From assembly GCA_025345505.1 (NCBI GenBank), contig JANVCC010000030.1, positions 13,527,913 through 13,591,912 on the forward strand: a stretch of 64,000 bases of DNA, written 5' to 3'. Position numbers and translations under genes: made by a program. The stretch comes from Todiramphus chloris collaris (taxonomy: Eukaryota > Chordata > Aves > Coraciiformes > Alcedinidae). Numbering within the stretch: position 1 is the first letter of the stretch; every line of letters begins with the position of its first letter. Shown in pieces: positions 1-20,399 of this stretch. The notes under the pieces were generated by a model. That model had not been told where the DNA came from, made no database searches, and worked only from the letters and a program-made list of their open reading frames with translations.

Positions 1-3000
1 TACATGAAAAAGTGCTGTGTTTCCACTCGTTCCTTGGGCTCCCTTTTACAGCTAATGAAATTTTGTGGAAGGAAACCTTGTATATTAACAGCTAGAAGCT
101 GTGTATCAGGGGAATCTCTAATTTTTAAAGCGGGGGAGATTTTTTAACTTACCTGTCTACTTGTCTGAAATGAACAAAGAAACAACCTGTGATATAAGGC
201 ATAACCCTGGTATGAACTTCATTGAAGCACTTTGTCTGAGCTCAAAATATGCTTCAGTGTCTGCAGTTAAAAAGGAAAAAGAAAATGAAATTAAGCATTT
301 TCACAGGAACTCTGTTTGAATTAATATGAACCAAGAAAGGAACAAATGCAGTATTTTACCCCATGACTCTCCTATTTTATATTTCTGGGGGTTTTAAGCT
401 GTCTTAACAAACAAGAAAATTATTGATAAGTTTCAGAGGTTTTCTCGTTTTTCTAGCTAGAAGCATTTTGCTTCTATTGTCAGAGCTAACACATCTAATT
501 TCTGTCCTGATTTAATATGCCATTTTAAACACTAAAAAGTACTTCTAATTCTGCAAGCAGTCATCTTTATTTCCTTCCTGACCCCCACTTCCATTAGTAA
601 TGCTTGGCAGGGATTCAGAACCACCCTGCATTTTAGTTTGGGTGAATGAGAAACCACCAAAAGCAAGAAAAACATGGAGTGAAGGGAGCCACTGGCACCC
701 ACTCCATAGCATGATTGCAGCAATCTGTGCTACTGCACAGTCCCTCCAAGTTAGAGTAAGAATTTCCATTAGCCAGAGAGCACAGTTCCTGGCTCTTGAA
801 AGAGAGAGGCAGTGTTGTCTATTGAAGCACGAGACTTGAAGCCAAACACCTCCTGAGATGTCTTTCCTCTTCTCTTACTGATGCGTTCTGTGGCGGGGAG
901 CAAGTCTCACTATTCATTTCCCTACTTTGAGAACAGTATTTGAAGTTCTTGAAGCGCAGTGTAATCCTAGGAATTGTTTAAGTTCTTAGTTGCTGAGCTG
1001 CAGTGTATTGCCAGTTCAGTGGGACATCCTATCTTCTAGTCAGGATTCGTCTCCTGGCTGGGGCAGCCTGAGGTTAGATGGAGGTGAGAGCGTGAAGCTG
1101 TGCAGCGTGGCAGTGCGAAGCTCCCTCTCCAGTCAGTTTCCGACCTGCAGATCTGTTCTTGGACAAACATGGTATATTAATACCTCCAGTAAATTACATC
1201 TTCTAAAATACAGGGATCTGATAAATCTGTGCGTTGTTGGAAGTAGTCTTTGGAGCTCAGTATGCTGATGTGCTAGAGAGCTGTGCAAGAAGAGGTATGA
1301 GGTTAGGGAGAAAGAAAAAAGAAATGAAATGTTACTGGGGGACAGAAGCACATAGTCACAGCATAAGCACTGGCAGTGGGAAGTCCTCTAGTCTTTTTGT
1401 GTTGTCAGTTGCTTATTTTACCAGGGGGACACTTTCAGACCAAGATGTTGCTTGGAGTTCAGAGGATAGATAAACCGAACAGCAGGGGAACCTGCTGATG
1501 CTCAGCTGTGCCATTTTCAATAAACATCACTTCGCTCAATAGAGAAATTATTGCAGAGGCCTTCAAGGAACAAAGGCATCGACTGGCCACAAACAGTGCA
1601 GTACAAAACTGCCTTTTTTAAGCCTTTTAGGGTTTTTTTCCCCCCAGTCTTCACACTAGGTTACAGGTCATTCAAGTGAAACTATATGAAAACACCAGCT
1701 AAGTAGCCATGTTTATCCCATTTTAAAATATGGTCAAAGAAGTCTTTGTTCCTCTGCTCAGGTCTGTGCCCTGGCAGTATGGAGAAGTGTGAAGATCCTT
1801 TTAGACGTGTAAAAAAAATTCACTCCTACAGTGTTGCAAAAATGGCATGAAATCAAGCCAAACCCTTTTTTATAAGCAAGCCAATATAATGTGTATTTTA
1901 AAATGATAAAATAATGGTATAAAATTAAGAGACATATCAAGGTTCATTCCATTAAGGCTAATTTTGTTGCATGACTGTCGTGACATCCTGCATTTCAGCT
2001 CTGTAAAGAACAATAGGCTATAATGAGTTACAGGGGAGGTAAATTCCTCCGAGCGCTTCTGGTTACAACCTCATCTATGAAAATGAAGTTATTCACCAGA
2101 ACACCTTGATAGATTATTTTCATGAAACTCCCTCTAGTTCAGTTATTACTGAGAACCTTGAAATATTATCATAATAGTTCAGCTGTGTTGAAGTGATTGA
2201 ATGTTCTGAAGCAGTTAAGACAAAATGAAGTTGTTTCAATCGCTGAATCGCTTTTTAGCATTCACTTGCAGAAAGGAAAATTGTTTGATGTGCTAAAATT
2301 AAAAAGTAGGCAAACTTATTCCAAATTGGTTTGGGGTTTAAAGCATTTAACTTAATTTTAAGCATTCTGGATAAAAAAATGTCTATTCTTCCCGATTTGA
2401 ATTGCAGGAATGTTCTTTTAGTTGTCTTGCCCTCATCATAGCTTTCCTTGGAGTGGCTTCTCGAGCTGTTCTGTGACCAGCCTCATCTTTTGATAGAGGT
2501 GAGGCATCTTCTGTAAGGAGGTCCTAGTGTTTTATGTTTCACCTGTATTTTTGTTTTCCCTCACGCATGTGGTGTCTTTATGAGCTTTTTCCTTAGTTAC
2601 CTTCAGTTTTGTTCTTTCCACTGAGCTACAAGCAACCCACTTTAAAATTGCCATCTGATAAAGCCCTATGGATTTTAAAGGTCACATTCTTCTCTCGGAT
2701 GAATAGATCATTCCCCTTGATTCACCTGCTGTTTCTGCAAATTCAGAGTATTACTGATGACATTAATTATGTTAATATCCAAAGGGTTCTTAGCATGAGC
2801 TCAAGCTTTTCTAACATGCTAATTTCTGAGATCCATTTAAAATGCAGGGAAGATGGGGAGGAGTTGAGTGTTACCACACTGGAAAAGAGAAAATAATTTT
2901 CTTTGTGCAATCCATGCTTCTGAGATTGTCCGCAAGCAATTACGAGTTTTTCTAAGTTATTGATTGTTTTACTACCTAGGATGCAAAACAATCTCCAGAT

Positions 3001-4526
3001 GTGATCGCTTGTTGGTTTTCCTGCTGAGGCACTGGTATAAAGGAATTCTGTCAAGCCTATTCAGAGAAGCCAAAGGAAAGCCTAACACACAAAGGCAGGA
3101 GAAAGCAGCATAAAACCAATACATTGTTTCAGCTTGGTTTTATTTTGGCAGTGTTATCTGGTTCTAAGAACTATTTTAACATCTGTTTCTAGAGGAAACA
3201 AAACACATTTTTAATGGTAGCAAACAAAGCACTTCTGCGGGCCTGGCACAAAAAGCAGCTTGCTCCCTCTGTCAGGAGAACCTCCCCCATAGGCTTGTGA
3301 TCTGTATGTGTAGATTTCATTTGGAGCTTATTCCCACTTTAAGTAGCATTGTATTCTGTATACCACAAGTGCATTTTATTTTTTGCTTTAGCTGTCTTTG
3401 TTAGGGTTCTCAAATCTTAGGGGTATTTTTTTTTTGAGTTTAGAAGTCATTAATCTTTCTAGGTTGAGCTTAGTTCTTGAAGAAGTGCCCAGCACATGCT
3501 CTGGAAGCACTGTCTGCATGCCCTTTGCTGGTACATCACGGTAACAGGGCAGTTTCATGTGCTGCAGTCTGGGGAACATTTCATATTGTTGCTTTTGTCT
3601 GGAGAAATCAAAGGTTGCTTGCAAATGACTGAATTGCTTCCTATTGCTCAGCAGTGGCAAGAATTGCTGGAATTTCTAAGAGTTAAGCTTCTACAAGACA
3701 AGATTTATCTGGACGGAGAGGTAAATAAAGAAACAATAGTGTCTACGTCTGTCCCTAGTTCAGCTCTTTGCAAACCACTGTAATTTATTCTTTTTTACTT
3801 TTTCCCTCCTGATGACCCTTAGCTCAGTAGGTCTATAACTCTTTCCTTCAAAATCTACATCCATTTGTTTCTTGCTCCTTTTGTTTGAGGAAGAGAGGAA
3901 AAGGTGCAGTGGAAGCCTGGCTTAGTTTGCAATAGCACTGTGCGTAACTGAAGAAGCAGAACTCAGCCTCCCATGCTGGATGCTTCTTCCAGAGTCTAGA
4001 AGATCTCCATCTTCATTGTTTTTGCACAAGTCCCTGCTTTTGTTAGACACGCTACAGGTGTCATCAATTCTGATTTAAATATTTGCAGTTTGGAGAGATT
4101 TCGCTCTGAATATTTTCATGCAGTAAATGACAAGAGTGAAAATTAAATGTAAACTAACTGAAAGCAAACTCTGTGCCTTATTCTGCTATGTGATGTCACT
4201 AGGATGCTGTGGAGTAAACGTGTATGGTAATTGTCCCTTTTGAAGAAAATGGTGAATAATAATTGTATTACTCAACCTAAACTGTTTGGAAGGCACAGAT
4301 GTTAAACTGGATAGTCTGCATAAAATTTTGATTAAGATAGTGTATATCAAGAGTTTCAAGCAGGAAATACTTTCATGGTGGGAACACAGCTCATCTTCAA
4401 AAGTGTTACTCAGGGTGCAGAGAGTGACCTTGTTAAATCTCTACAGGGAGAATGTGACACGTAGCAATGAATACTATAGTTTAAAAACAGGACAAACCTT
4501 ATGGCATAACAGAAATGATCTGAGGT

Positions 4527-4616
4527 AAATTAGAATAGAATAGAATAGAATAGAATTAGAATAGAATAAACCAGAATAGAATTAGAATGGAAGGGAAGGG
4601 AATAGAATGTATAGCA
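4527..4616. repeat. AGAAT pentanucleotide microsatellite
   Basis: At least six near-perfect AGAAT/TAGAA units are followed by degenerate copies drifting to GGAAG/GGAAT. It lies in PDE6D intron 1 and has no coding content. Confidence 0.9.
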
Positions 4617-7600
4617 ATATTAACTTCTATTAGCATAATTTTCTATTATAATCAAGGTATGTTTGACGTGGTGCTCAGTAATATATGTGGCTGTCTTTCC
4701 AAGTGCAGGCCAACAACAGCTTAGTCCAGGACTGTCTGATGTTAGATGAAAATATGTGGAGATATAAGATCCATATAAACAGCACCTGCAAGCAAAGATG
4801 TAAGGGCGAAAGTAAAAAGGGAAGTACAGACTATATGAGTGTATGATATTTTGTTGATTTTGCTATGATGCTATAGATGTTAAATGTATCCCTTTGATTA
4901 CATAATTTGCTGTGAAATGACTTTGTTGGTTGCTGACGACTTTTGCTGCATTTTCTCCCGTGGTTCATGTTAATCTGTGGATCTCCCTGCCTTCTGTTGC
5001 ACAGCAATTTAATTCTGTGCAGGAGACTTTAAAAGCATGCTCTTTTACAGGGAGTACAGGAGTGTCGGGAGTGCTTTGAAGGGATAATTGGCTTCCTTCC
5101 ATTTGAGGATTTAATAGAGCACCTTTCCAGTCCCCAGCACCTCCCATCATTTGGAGGAGCACAGTAACCCATATCTTGTGTGTCACTCCAGGAAAGCTGG
5201 ATTTTAATAGTGGAGTTTTAAAAACTGCCTGCTCCTGTAAGAGCTGTCACAGCATGCTTTCGAGTAATCTGGAACCCAGGAGAGTGTGCTGCTGACTCAA
5301 AGCAGAAATTGACAGTGCTATACTCAAAGGCTCCAGTAATGTTTGAGCAATAGCTTCCAGTTCGTGTGTTTGTTTGGGTACTTCTGTTGCTAAACAGAGT
5401 GGATGGACACTTATTCAGCTCCTTCAGATAAGTTCTTGCACTGAATTTCAGCCTTAGTCTGGGAGGAAGAGCTTCTTTTGCCAACATGTATACATGTGGT
5501 TTCTTAAACGCCAAAGGCAGCAGCATTTCTCTTGAGTGCGAACCGAGGGAACTCAGGGACCCGATTCAGCAGAACGTCTGTGCATATGTTTAAATTTAAG
5601 CACATGATTAAGAGTTCTGTGGAAGAGGGATTTGGGAGTTGTAATAAAAAGTGAGATTAGAGATTGGAAAGATTAGAGGAGGAATGGCATGTGTGGAGTA
5701 GAAGCATAGAGCTGTTTGGGTGGTCTACTTCATAATCCAGTAGTTTGGGAGTTATTTTGTGTCATTTATATTAGTCCTTGCTCCTCAGGCTGGATGCTGA
5801 GATGCAAATATTCTTCTGATAAAAATATGATCCCTAAAGGTTCATCTTTACTTACTTGTAACATTCTTTAAAATAACGTGCTCGCCAATGTCCTAAGTGC
5901 CTGGTTGTGTCTGCTTTTCACAACAGACAGCATGAAAGTGGAGCAGTCCAGATTAGGAGTTTTTTTGGGTCTGCGACAAAGATAATAGTCTGATTTGTTC
6001 AGGGGCTGTCACCTCCACCTTCTCTCTGTCACTTGTCTCACAGGACAATTCTTATTAACACAGAATTGTCGAGATGCTGTTTGTACCTGGCAGGTAGAGA
6101 ACTGTTCTTAATGTTGCATTTCATCTACAAGGAAAAAAAGCTGCAGAGATGATGAAAGGCCTTTGCTTCCAGGCGTGGTTATGAACATTAGGCCTGCTTT
6201 TATTATGAAAGATACAGAGTGCAGCAGTTCCTAGGGTTTTAGAATAGTACAGACAGCAAAGAATAAAATGAAAAATGGACCATTTTCACATGGAAGAAAT
6301 GACACTTGGCTGTTCGCTGCAGCCTTTCAGATATTCAAGAAGTGCTAAACATTACAACATACAGATAACAGTCAGGGAGATTGGGGCAGAACTTCTTTAA
6401 CTCCATACTACTTTAATGATTTTGTTGGTATTCATTCTCTTCCTTCAAGGTTATTCTTAATTACCAGTGTGGTAATACACAGGAATCTTTTGAAATGCTA
6501 GAGCACTTAAAGACAAGTATGTATATTTTGATTTCTTTGAACAAAGTGATCTCTGTGACAGATACAAAAAAGACAGAATTTCTGTTCTGAGATTAGAGGT
6601 ATTCAAGACAACAAAACTTGCATTTGGAAAGGCACAAACCATTTCCCTTCATCAATCTAAGCAAAGTAGGTCTGTGAGGAAGCTAATTCATGTCATGTAT
6701 ATAAAGCAAGTCAAATTCCAGCTACTACAAAGCTTTTATGTAAGACTTTGCTGACCCAATAGGTGGTGGAATATAAATAGATCAACAGTACACCCTTCTG
6801 CTGTTCTACCTAATCCTTCCTCGCCTTCAGGATTGAAGAGCATTTGATCTATTGAGTTTTAAATCAGACATTGTTTCCTACAGAAACAATGAGAATGAAA
6901 ATCTAATGATGTAAGAGTGTTCTTGTGATTTGAGAATGAGAAGCTGAATTAAGAATATAGTATTGTTCCTGCTTTTCTTTCAAATATATTAACTTCACAA
7001 AGCTGTAACTGCCTGGCTCTCTACTTGCTCTCCTTAGCTACCCCTGCCAGGTGTCTTGACATGAGCTGCTTCAAAAAGAGTAATTGTGTTAAACCTATAT
7101 TAATTTACTTTCTCCTTTTCAATAATACTTAAAATGCCCTCTTCATCCTGCCTGCAGGTCTCCAGTGCTGCTTGGAAGATGGAGCACTTTTTATTTTTAG
7201 TAACAATATCTCTCATGCTGGGATGGAAGAATCTTAAACCAATTAAACACATTAGAAGATAACAGTGTGTGTGGGTTTGGTTCAAGATCTCCATTTTCTT
7301 CGCTCTGGGGTATGTCCTAGTACCAGCCTTTCTATCCAAGATGACAGAAATAGTGTGATAAGCGGCTAACTAGGTAAGCAGTACAGCTGCTGCTTTGTCA
7401 GGTATTCTCTTGCCAAAAAATCACTTATGATGGGTTTTGCCTGTTTTTTTTTTTTTAATTCCATTACAGTTAAGGTTTACAAATTATCTCGATTTTGACT
7501 TAGGAAATTTTTTCAGGTGCCTGTTTCTTTTTAAACATTTATAATTTTTTTAAAGAATGAATCTCTTGAATGTGAAGTGTTCTTTCCAGTTGATGAGGAT

Positions 7601-8782
7601 GGTGTGTGTGCACTCGTAAGATTTTATGATTTGTTCTTGCCTTTATAATAATGCTTAGGTACTGGGAAAAAAAACTTGTGAACTGGCTAGATTATTCTGA
7701 TTCCTTAAAATATGTCTGGATCCACATATTTTAACTCTGTGTATACACTCTGAGCAGCAGGTTGATTACATTTTTTTATTTGCAGAAGTTCAAAAAGCAT
7801 GTCCTGAACCTGCACATGCATCTGTCTAGGCCAGAAAGCCTCTGGGTACACCGATACTAAACCTTTATTCATTTGATATGGAATTTACATGGGCTCACAA
7901 TGACCAGGTTGTTTAAATACAAAATATTTTCTAGGAACTGTGACATGAATTGCTGATCTGTGTGCTGTCATCAGCAGGGATATGCTCTTGAGCTTTTTAT
8001 TTATTCTGCATCTTTAATTTGACAGTCAGAATACAAAGCACAGTGCATGGATTTACTCTTAACTGAAACATCAATATAGAATTAAGTCTGATAGCACTTT
8101 ATGGAAGTGTTGACATAGCTGGCAGTGGTCAGCGTGGCAGCATAACTTGTATCATCTCTCTTGGACTGGGTTGAGAGATAAATCCTTAAAAGGAGAAGCG
8201 ACAGAGATTAGTAGTCTACAGTAGTGTTTTCTCTCACCAGTGGGGCATTTTCACTCTGTAACTATGTACTTAAGGATTATAATTAAGCTGTGCGACTCCA
8301 TGTACTCTTTGAAGAGCACTTCTAATGTAATACTTCTGAAAATAGTAAATGTGATTTCAGAGTACTCCAAAAACTGATAAAGGAAGAGGGACAGGAAGGT
8401 AAGGTGACGCGTGGCAAGGAAAAAGGAAGAAAGTCTGTTAGTTAGAGTGCTGGTACAGCACTTGGATCAGAGTACTTGGTATAGCACAGAACTGGACCAG
8501 TTCCTGCACAGTGCTGGGTTTGCTGTTCTGGTTAGCGTTTCATCTCCAGTTCAGAGAACTTACGTACTGCTTGGTGCGACACTACACAGCCTACGGATAG
8601 ACCTGTGAGCTCATAACTCCCACTGATAATCATAGTGAACAAATAGCAAATAAATGCTTCCCAAAGGGATTATTTTTTAAGGACAATAGAGGTTTTTGAT
8701 AATCAAGTGCCCAATTTACTGAATTACTAATAGTCACGAGTGCATGGCAGGGTGTTCTGAAGATAGTTTGTCAGTGTGATGT

Positions 8783-9577
8783 TCAGATTGTCCCATTTGT
8801 TATTTTTCCCTTGTACCTGGCATTTGATAGATTGCAAACTGCTTTCTCTGCAAATAGCTTCACTCGGGCTAGTTTGTATGTTTGTTTGTGGGAAGATGTA
8901 TTGAAAAAAGGTGATTTTTTTTTTTTGGACATTTTAGATTGAGGTTGGGACAGTTCCATCTTGCTGATTGTGTTGGCGGGGGACTTCTCGTTTTCCTGCC
9001 AGTGCCATATGAAGTACCCAGCCCCACTGCAGGTCCTTCTTGCCCCTGTCTCCGTTGGTTTGCTAGCTGGGGAGAGATCTCCACTTTCCAGCATTCTGCC
9101 TGGGTATGGAGGTGGCATATGGGGCTTTCTGTCTTCTCCCCGTTTCACTTTAGTCTTAATCCCAGAACAAGTGGTAGATACTGTGTCTTTTAGAACAAGT
9201 CTAGAAGGACATGGGCAGGATGTCCTAGCTCCGCTTCCTGTGCTCCAAGTTGTTGCTAAGTTTTGGAAGCTGTAAGGCCATGCTTGTGTACATGGACCCT
9301 GTGCACACTTTCCCACCTTTCTCCTCCCTGTTGCCCTTTCAGTGGGACATGGAAACCCTGGCCAGCCTTCAGGAAGGGAAAGGCTCCTCACATCTGTGCT
9401 GAAGCAGCCATCTTCCTTTCCCTCCTTCACACACATAATTTTAAAACAAACGTTACCCTGTAATGCAGAATTTGCTAAAGCATCTGTTTCTTCCCTGGAG
9501 CCCTGGGAAAATTTGATCAATGTGACAAGTTTGTGCGAGTCTGCTTGGAAACTGTGTGCGTTAGAGGCTGAGTTCAA
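8783..9577 (-). other. 264-codon open frame in PDE6D intron 1, unrecognised
   Basis: An ATG-to-stop frame of 264 codons runs antisense to PDE6D. Its C-terminal part is rich in Ser/Thr/Lys with a KMSKKKKS cluster; there is no signal peptide, membrane segment or known domain. Such a length is unusual at the roughly even base composition here, but no splice structure, CpG promoter or AATAAA follows it. It could be chance, a lineage-specific transcript or a decayed insertion. I assign no function. Confidence 0.2.
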
Positions 9578-10639
9578 TATGCATATCTCTGACAGCTCCT
9601 ATTTATACCTACAGCAGGGTCCATATTGGGACACCTCTTCTGTTCCTCTACCTCCCCAGTCAGTTCCTTGAGCAGTTGATCTCTGCTTGCTCCCAGATAG
9701 TTTCCAGTCTCCTGTCTAGGAAGTACTGAGTGCGAAGGGTGCACTGCCACAGCCTATCAAAAGGAAATGCCTGGAAAGTTGCCTGTTTGTGTGGTCTTAT
9801 CTCACAGCTCCTGCTCTGTCCAGGCTGCTCGCAGTTATGCTGATGACTCCTCCTCAGAGGCACCCTGAGGAGCTGTGGAGCAGGAGGCTGCTGCGGGGCC
9901 TGGGCCTTGGCCTTGCTGACAGCCCTGTCCCTGTTCAAAGCAGCGTGGGGCGGGTGTGCAGGAGCCTGCTGCTGCCGTGTCCATGTCTGAGTTGTGTTAC
10001 CAGAGAGCCTTTTCAAAGGTGTGCTTGAGATCAGTAGTTTGTACTTGTCTGTGACTTCAGCGACTAACTCGCTGATGCAGGCTGTTTGAAAGCTGGCACA
10101 GCCTCACTTGCTGAGGGTCAAAAGAGAGGATCTCTCTTTGCCTAGCACTTAGCAGCTGAAGAATTCCCATGAGTAGCAGCTGACAGGTCAACAGTGATAG
10201 AACAGCCCTTGGTATTAATATTTTGTAAACTAGGAAAGCAAGCTTGATCTGGTGTCATTCTTCTTCTGATGTTACATAGGAAGCACTTCTTTTGCTATCA
10301 TTTTTCAAATGCCAGAGAGCAGCAATTGTTTGTGCTGAATTATCTGTTACTAGCAATGTTCTCACTTCTCTGCAGCACAGTGACATCCTTTAGAAGCAAT
10401 GGAAAATGATAAATGAGGTCAACATACTTTAGTCTAAAGTGAAAACTAAATCTGTGACTATACAACTCTTGTTGCATTCCTTCTGGTCGGGAGTTGGTTT
10501 GTTCATTTATTTTCTGGGGGAAAGTGTCTCTTTTCCCTGGGCTTCTGAGAATCGGAAAACATGACTAAAACTCAGCTGGAGTAGCCTGTTTCAGGGCTTA
10601 GCAAAGAATAATAGGCACAGCATTTAGGGATGGAGATAG

Positions 10640-18492
<7,853 letters not shown>

Positions 18493-19030
18493 GATGGGGC
18501 TTTTTGGAGCTGTTTTAGTTTTCCTCCACACAGTTCTTGGTGCAGAACCCCCCCGACTATCCAGTGGAAGACACTCCTGTAGGCGCTGACCCTGGGGACC
18601 AGCTCAGCGTGGGTTGTGACCTTTGCCCATCAGTTATTTTGCTTTCTCCTCTGACAAGACCAGACCAAACCCTCAGAGGCAGGACCATCTGCTCAGCGAT
18701 GCACTGGGGAACCGAGGCTGTCTCTGAACACGGGCAGACGATGGTCATGCAGAACCAATACTGTAAATTGTTAGTCTCATCCTTTGTACTTCTCTGGATC
18801 CTGGTGTGATCTCCTATTTCCACCCACACCAAACTCTCGATGCGTTTCATTTTTGAGGGATTAAGTTAACCTTTTCATTTTTCTCATGTTGTAGGTTTTT
18901 ATCCTTTCACTGGATTTCTGTGTAACTGGTCCATGCATCCTCTTACCCTGAACTTGTAAAATAGACTGTGATATCACCTAATGTAATTAAAACAAATTTC
19001 TCAATTAAAACATTCCTACCGTCCAAAGAA
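18493..19030 (+). other. PDE6D: PDE6D 3' untranslated region
   Basis: This is noncoding sequence directly after the PDE6D stop. Two ATTAAA hexamers at 18986-18991 and 19004-19009 are the likely poly(A) signals, so cleavage is placed near 19020-19030. The end is inferred, not seen in a transcript. Confidence 0.7.
18986..19009 (+). terminator. PDE6D: PDE6D poly(A) signals (two ATTAAA)
   Basis: Two copies of the common variant hexamer ATTAAA lie 18 bases apart in an A/T-rich stretch about 500 bases after the stop codon, just before the sequence turns GC-rich. No AATAAA is closer to the stop. Confidence 0.6.
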
Positions 19031-20100
19031 GGGAAGCAATGTTAGTTCTGTGCCTTTTCCTTTCCGTGATAAAATCGCTTGGCAGCGGGCACTAACTCCT
19101 GTCACTGGAGCCAGCGGCAGAACAGGGCTCTCCACAACTCTGCTTCTCCCGCAGCCCCTCAGCCTTGTTGAACGTCTCTTCCTCCAGCCGACCACGCAGG
19201 AGAGTTTCCCCACTGCTCTGACCAAGCTTTCTCCTTGGCCTCATTTCTGTTAGTCCCTCGGGGCAGCTGTTTGCTCAGGTTTCTTGAGCAGTGCTGCACG
19301 CTGTTCTGCTTTTCCAAGTTTCTGGGGACACTCCAACCTCTCCAGAGAGCCCCTGTTCCCCTGAGCCCACCAGCACCAGTCCCGTGCTGGGCTGAGCTCG
19401 CTGAAGCACAGCTGTGGCTGTGGTTGCTGGTGCCCACGATCCCCATTGCGTGCGCAGGTTTAACGACACGTGGTGATGATTTTGCTACGACAGGCTTCTC
19501 GAGCCCTACTGCCGCTCCTTCCTCATGGCCTTTACAATTAGCTCTAGTACGTGTAAATCCTGGGAAGGGGGCATCTCCAGATTCTGCCCTTAAACATCAC
19601 GGGCAGCTTTATGATCGCTCAACAACTTGGTCAGCCTGGCCTGTGGCTGGGCTTGAGATGCTCAGAGTGCCACAGGGAGATGGAATTCATCATTTCAGCT
19701 CCTGAATTCGGCCACTGAGTGTCTGTGGGAGGGATGCAGCATCATTTCCTTTAGATGAGTTGAAGCGGGAGCACTAATCCCCCTGAGAAGAGCATTAGCT
19801 GTTGCAGCAGCTTTCTCAGGAGACCTCACTGATGGATTTCAGCTGCCAGACTTGTGGGGCAGCATCTTCTCAGCAGCATGACCCATCCTAGGTCAGCCTT
19901 TATACAGAGATCAAGCAAAAGTGCCTTCTGCACCAGTGTGACTGACACCCAGTGACCATGGTCTCCATCAGAAAGACTTAAGGTGTGCAAAAAAGGAAAA
20001 ACAGAGAAAGTCAAGCATCTTAAAAGCAGGTACTGGGGTATTTTCTAGGGCAGATGCTCTGCTAGACACACGCAGAAGGTATCCAGCAGAGGCAGGGAGA
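19031..20100. other. Intergenic, transition to GC-rich DNA
   Basis: This lies downstream of PDE6D. I find no exon, repeat or RNA gene. Short frames on both strands overlap each other and look like noise. Confidence 0.5.
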
Positions 20101-20385
20101 AGGCGTCTCCTTTTGTCTCCGGAGCCCCTTCTCCCCGGCCCGTGCCGGCTTGGCTCGGCTTGTCCCAGTCTGCCCAGTCTGCCCAGTCGGCTCGGCTGGA
20201 GCTGGGCGGCCCCGCGGCAGCGGCTGCGCGGCGGGGCACTGCCGCCCTCAAGTGGCCCGGCGGGAAACAGCTCCGCTCCGGACCCTCGACCAGCCGCTCC
20301 CAGTCCGCCCCTAGCATCTCCCAGTCCGCCCCTAGCATCCCCCAGTCCGCCCCAGCATCCCCCAGTGCGGGGCTCAGCCTCCCTT
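20100..20385. other. Small CpG-rich island with short tandem repeats
   Basis: This is a CpG-dense patch of about 280 bp. It holds a 10-bp repeat of CCCAGTCTGC type near 20165-20195 and a 20-21-bp minisatellite, CAGTCCGCCCCTAGCATC, starting at 20301, 20322, 20343 and (degenerate) 20363. It has no recognised coding exon. It may be a weak promoter or enhancer, or only a GC-rich minisatellite. Confidence 0.5.
20241..20255 (-). promoter_or_regulatory. Possible CTCF-like site (one mismatch)
   Basis: The minus strand reads CCACTTGAGGGCGGC, one mismatch from the CTCF core CCASYAGRKGGCRSY. It lies within the small CpG-rich island. This is a weak call by motif only. Confidence 0.3.
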
Positions 20386-20399
20386 AAAGAATCGATGGA

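Noticed and set aside
3496..3783. 95-codon plus-strand frame with coiled-coil-looking end in intron 1
   Set aside because: No homologue recognised and the heptad spacing is irregular; the length is within chance for the interval.
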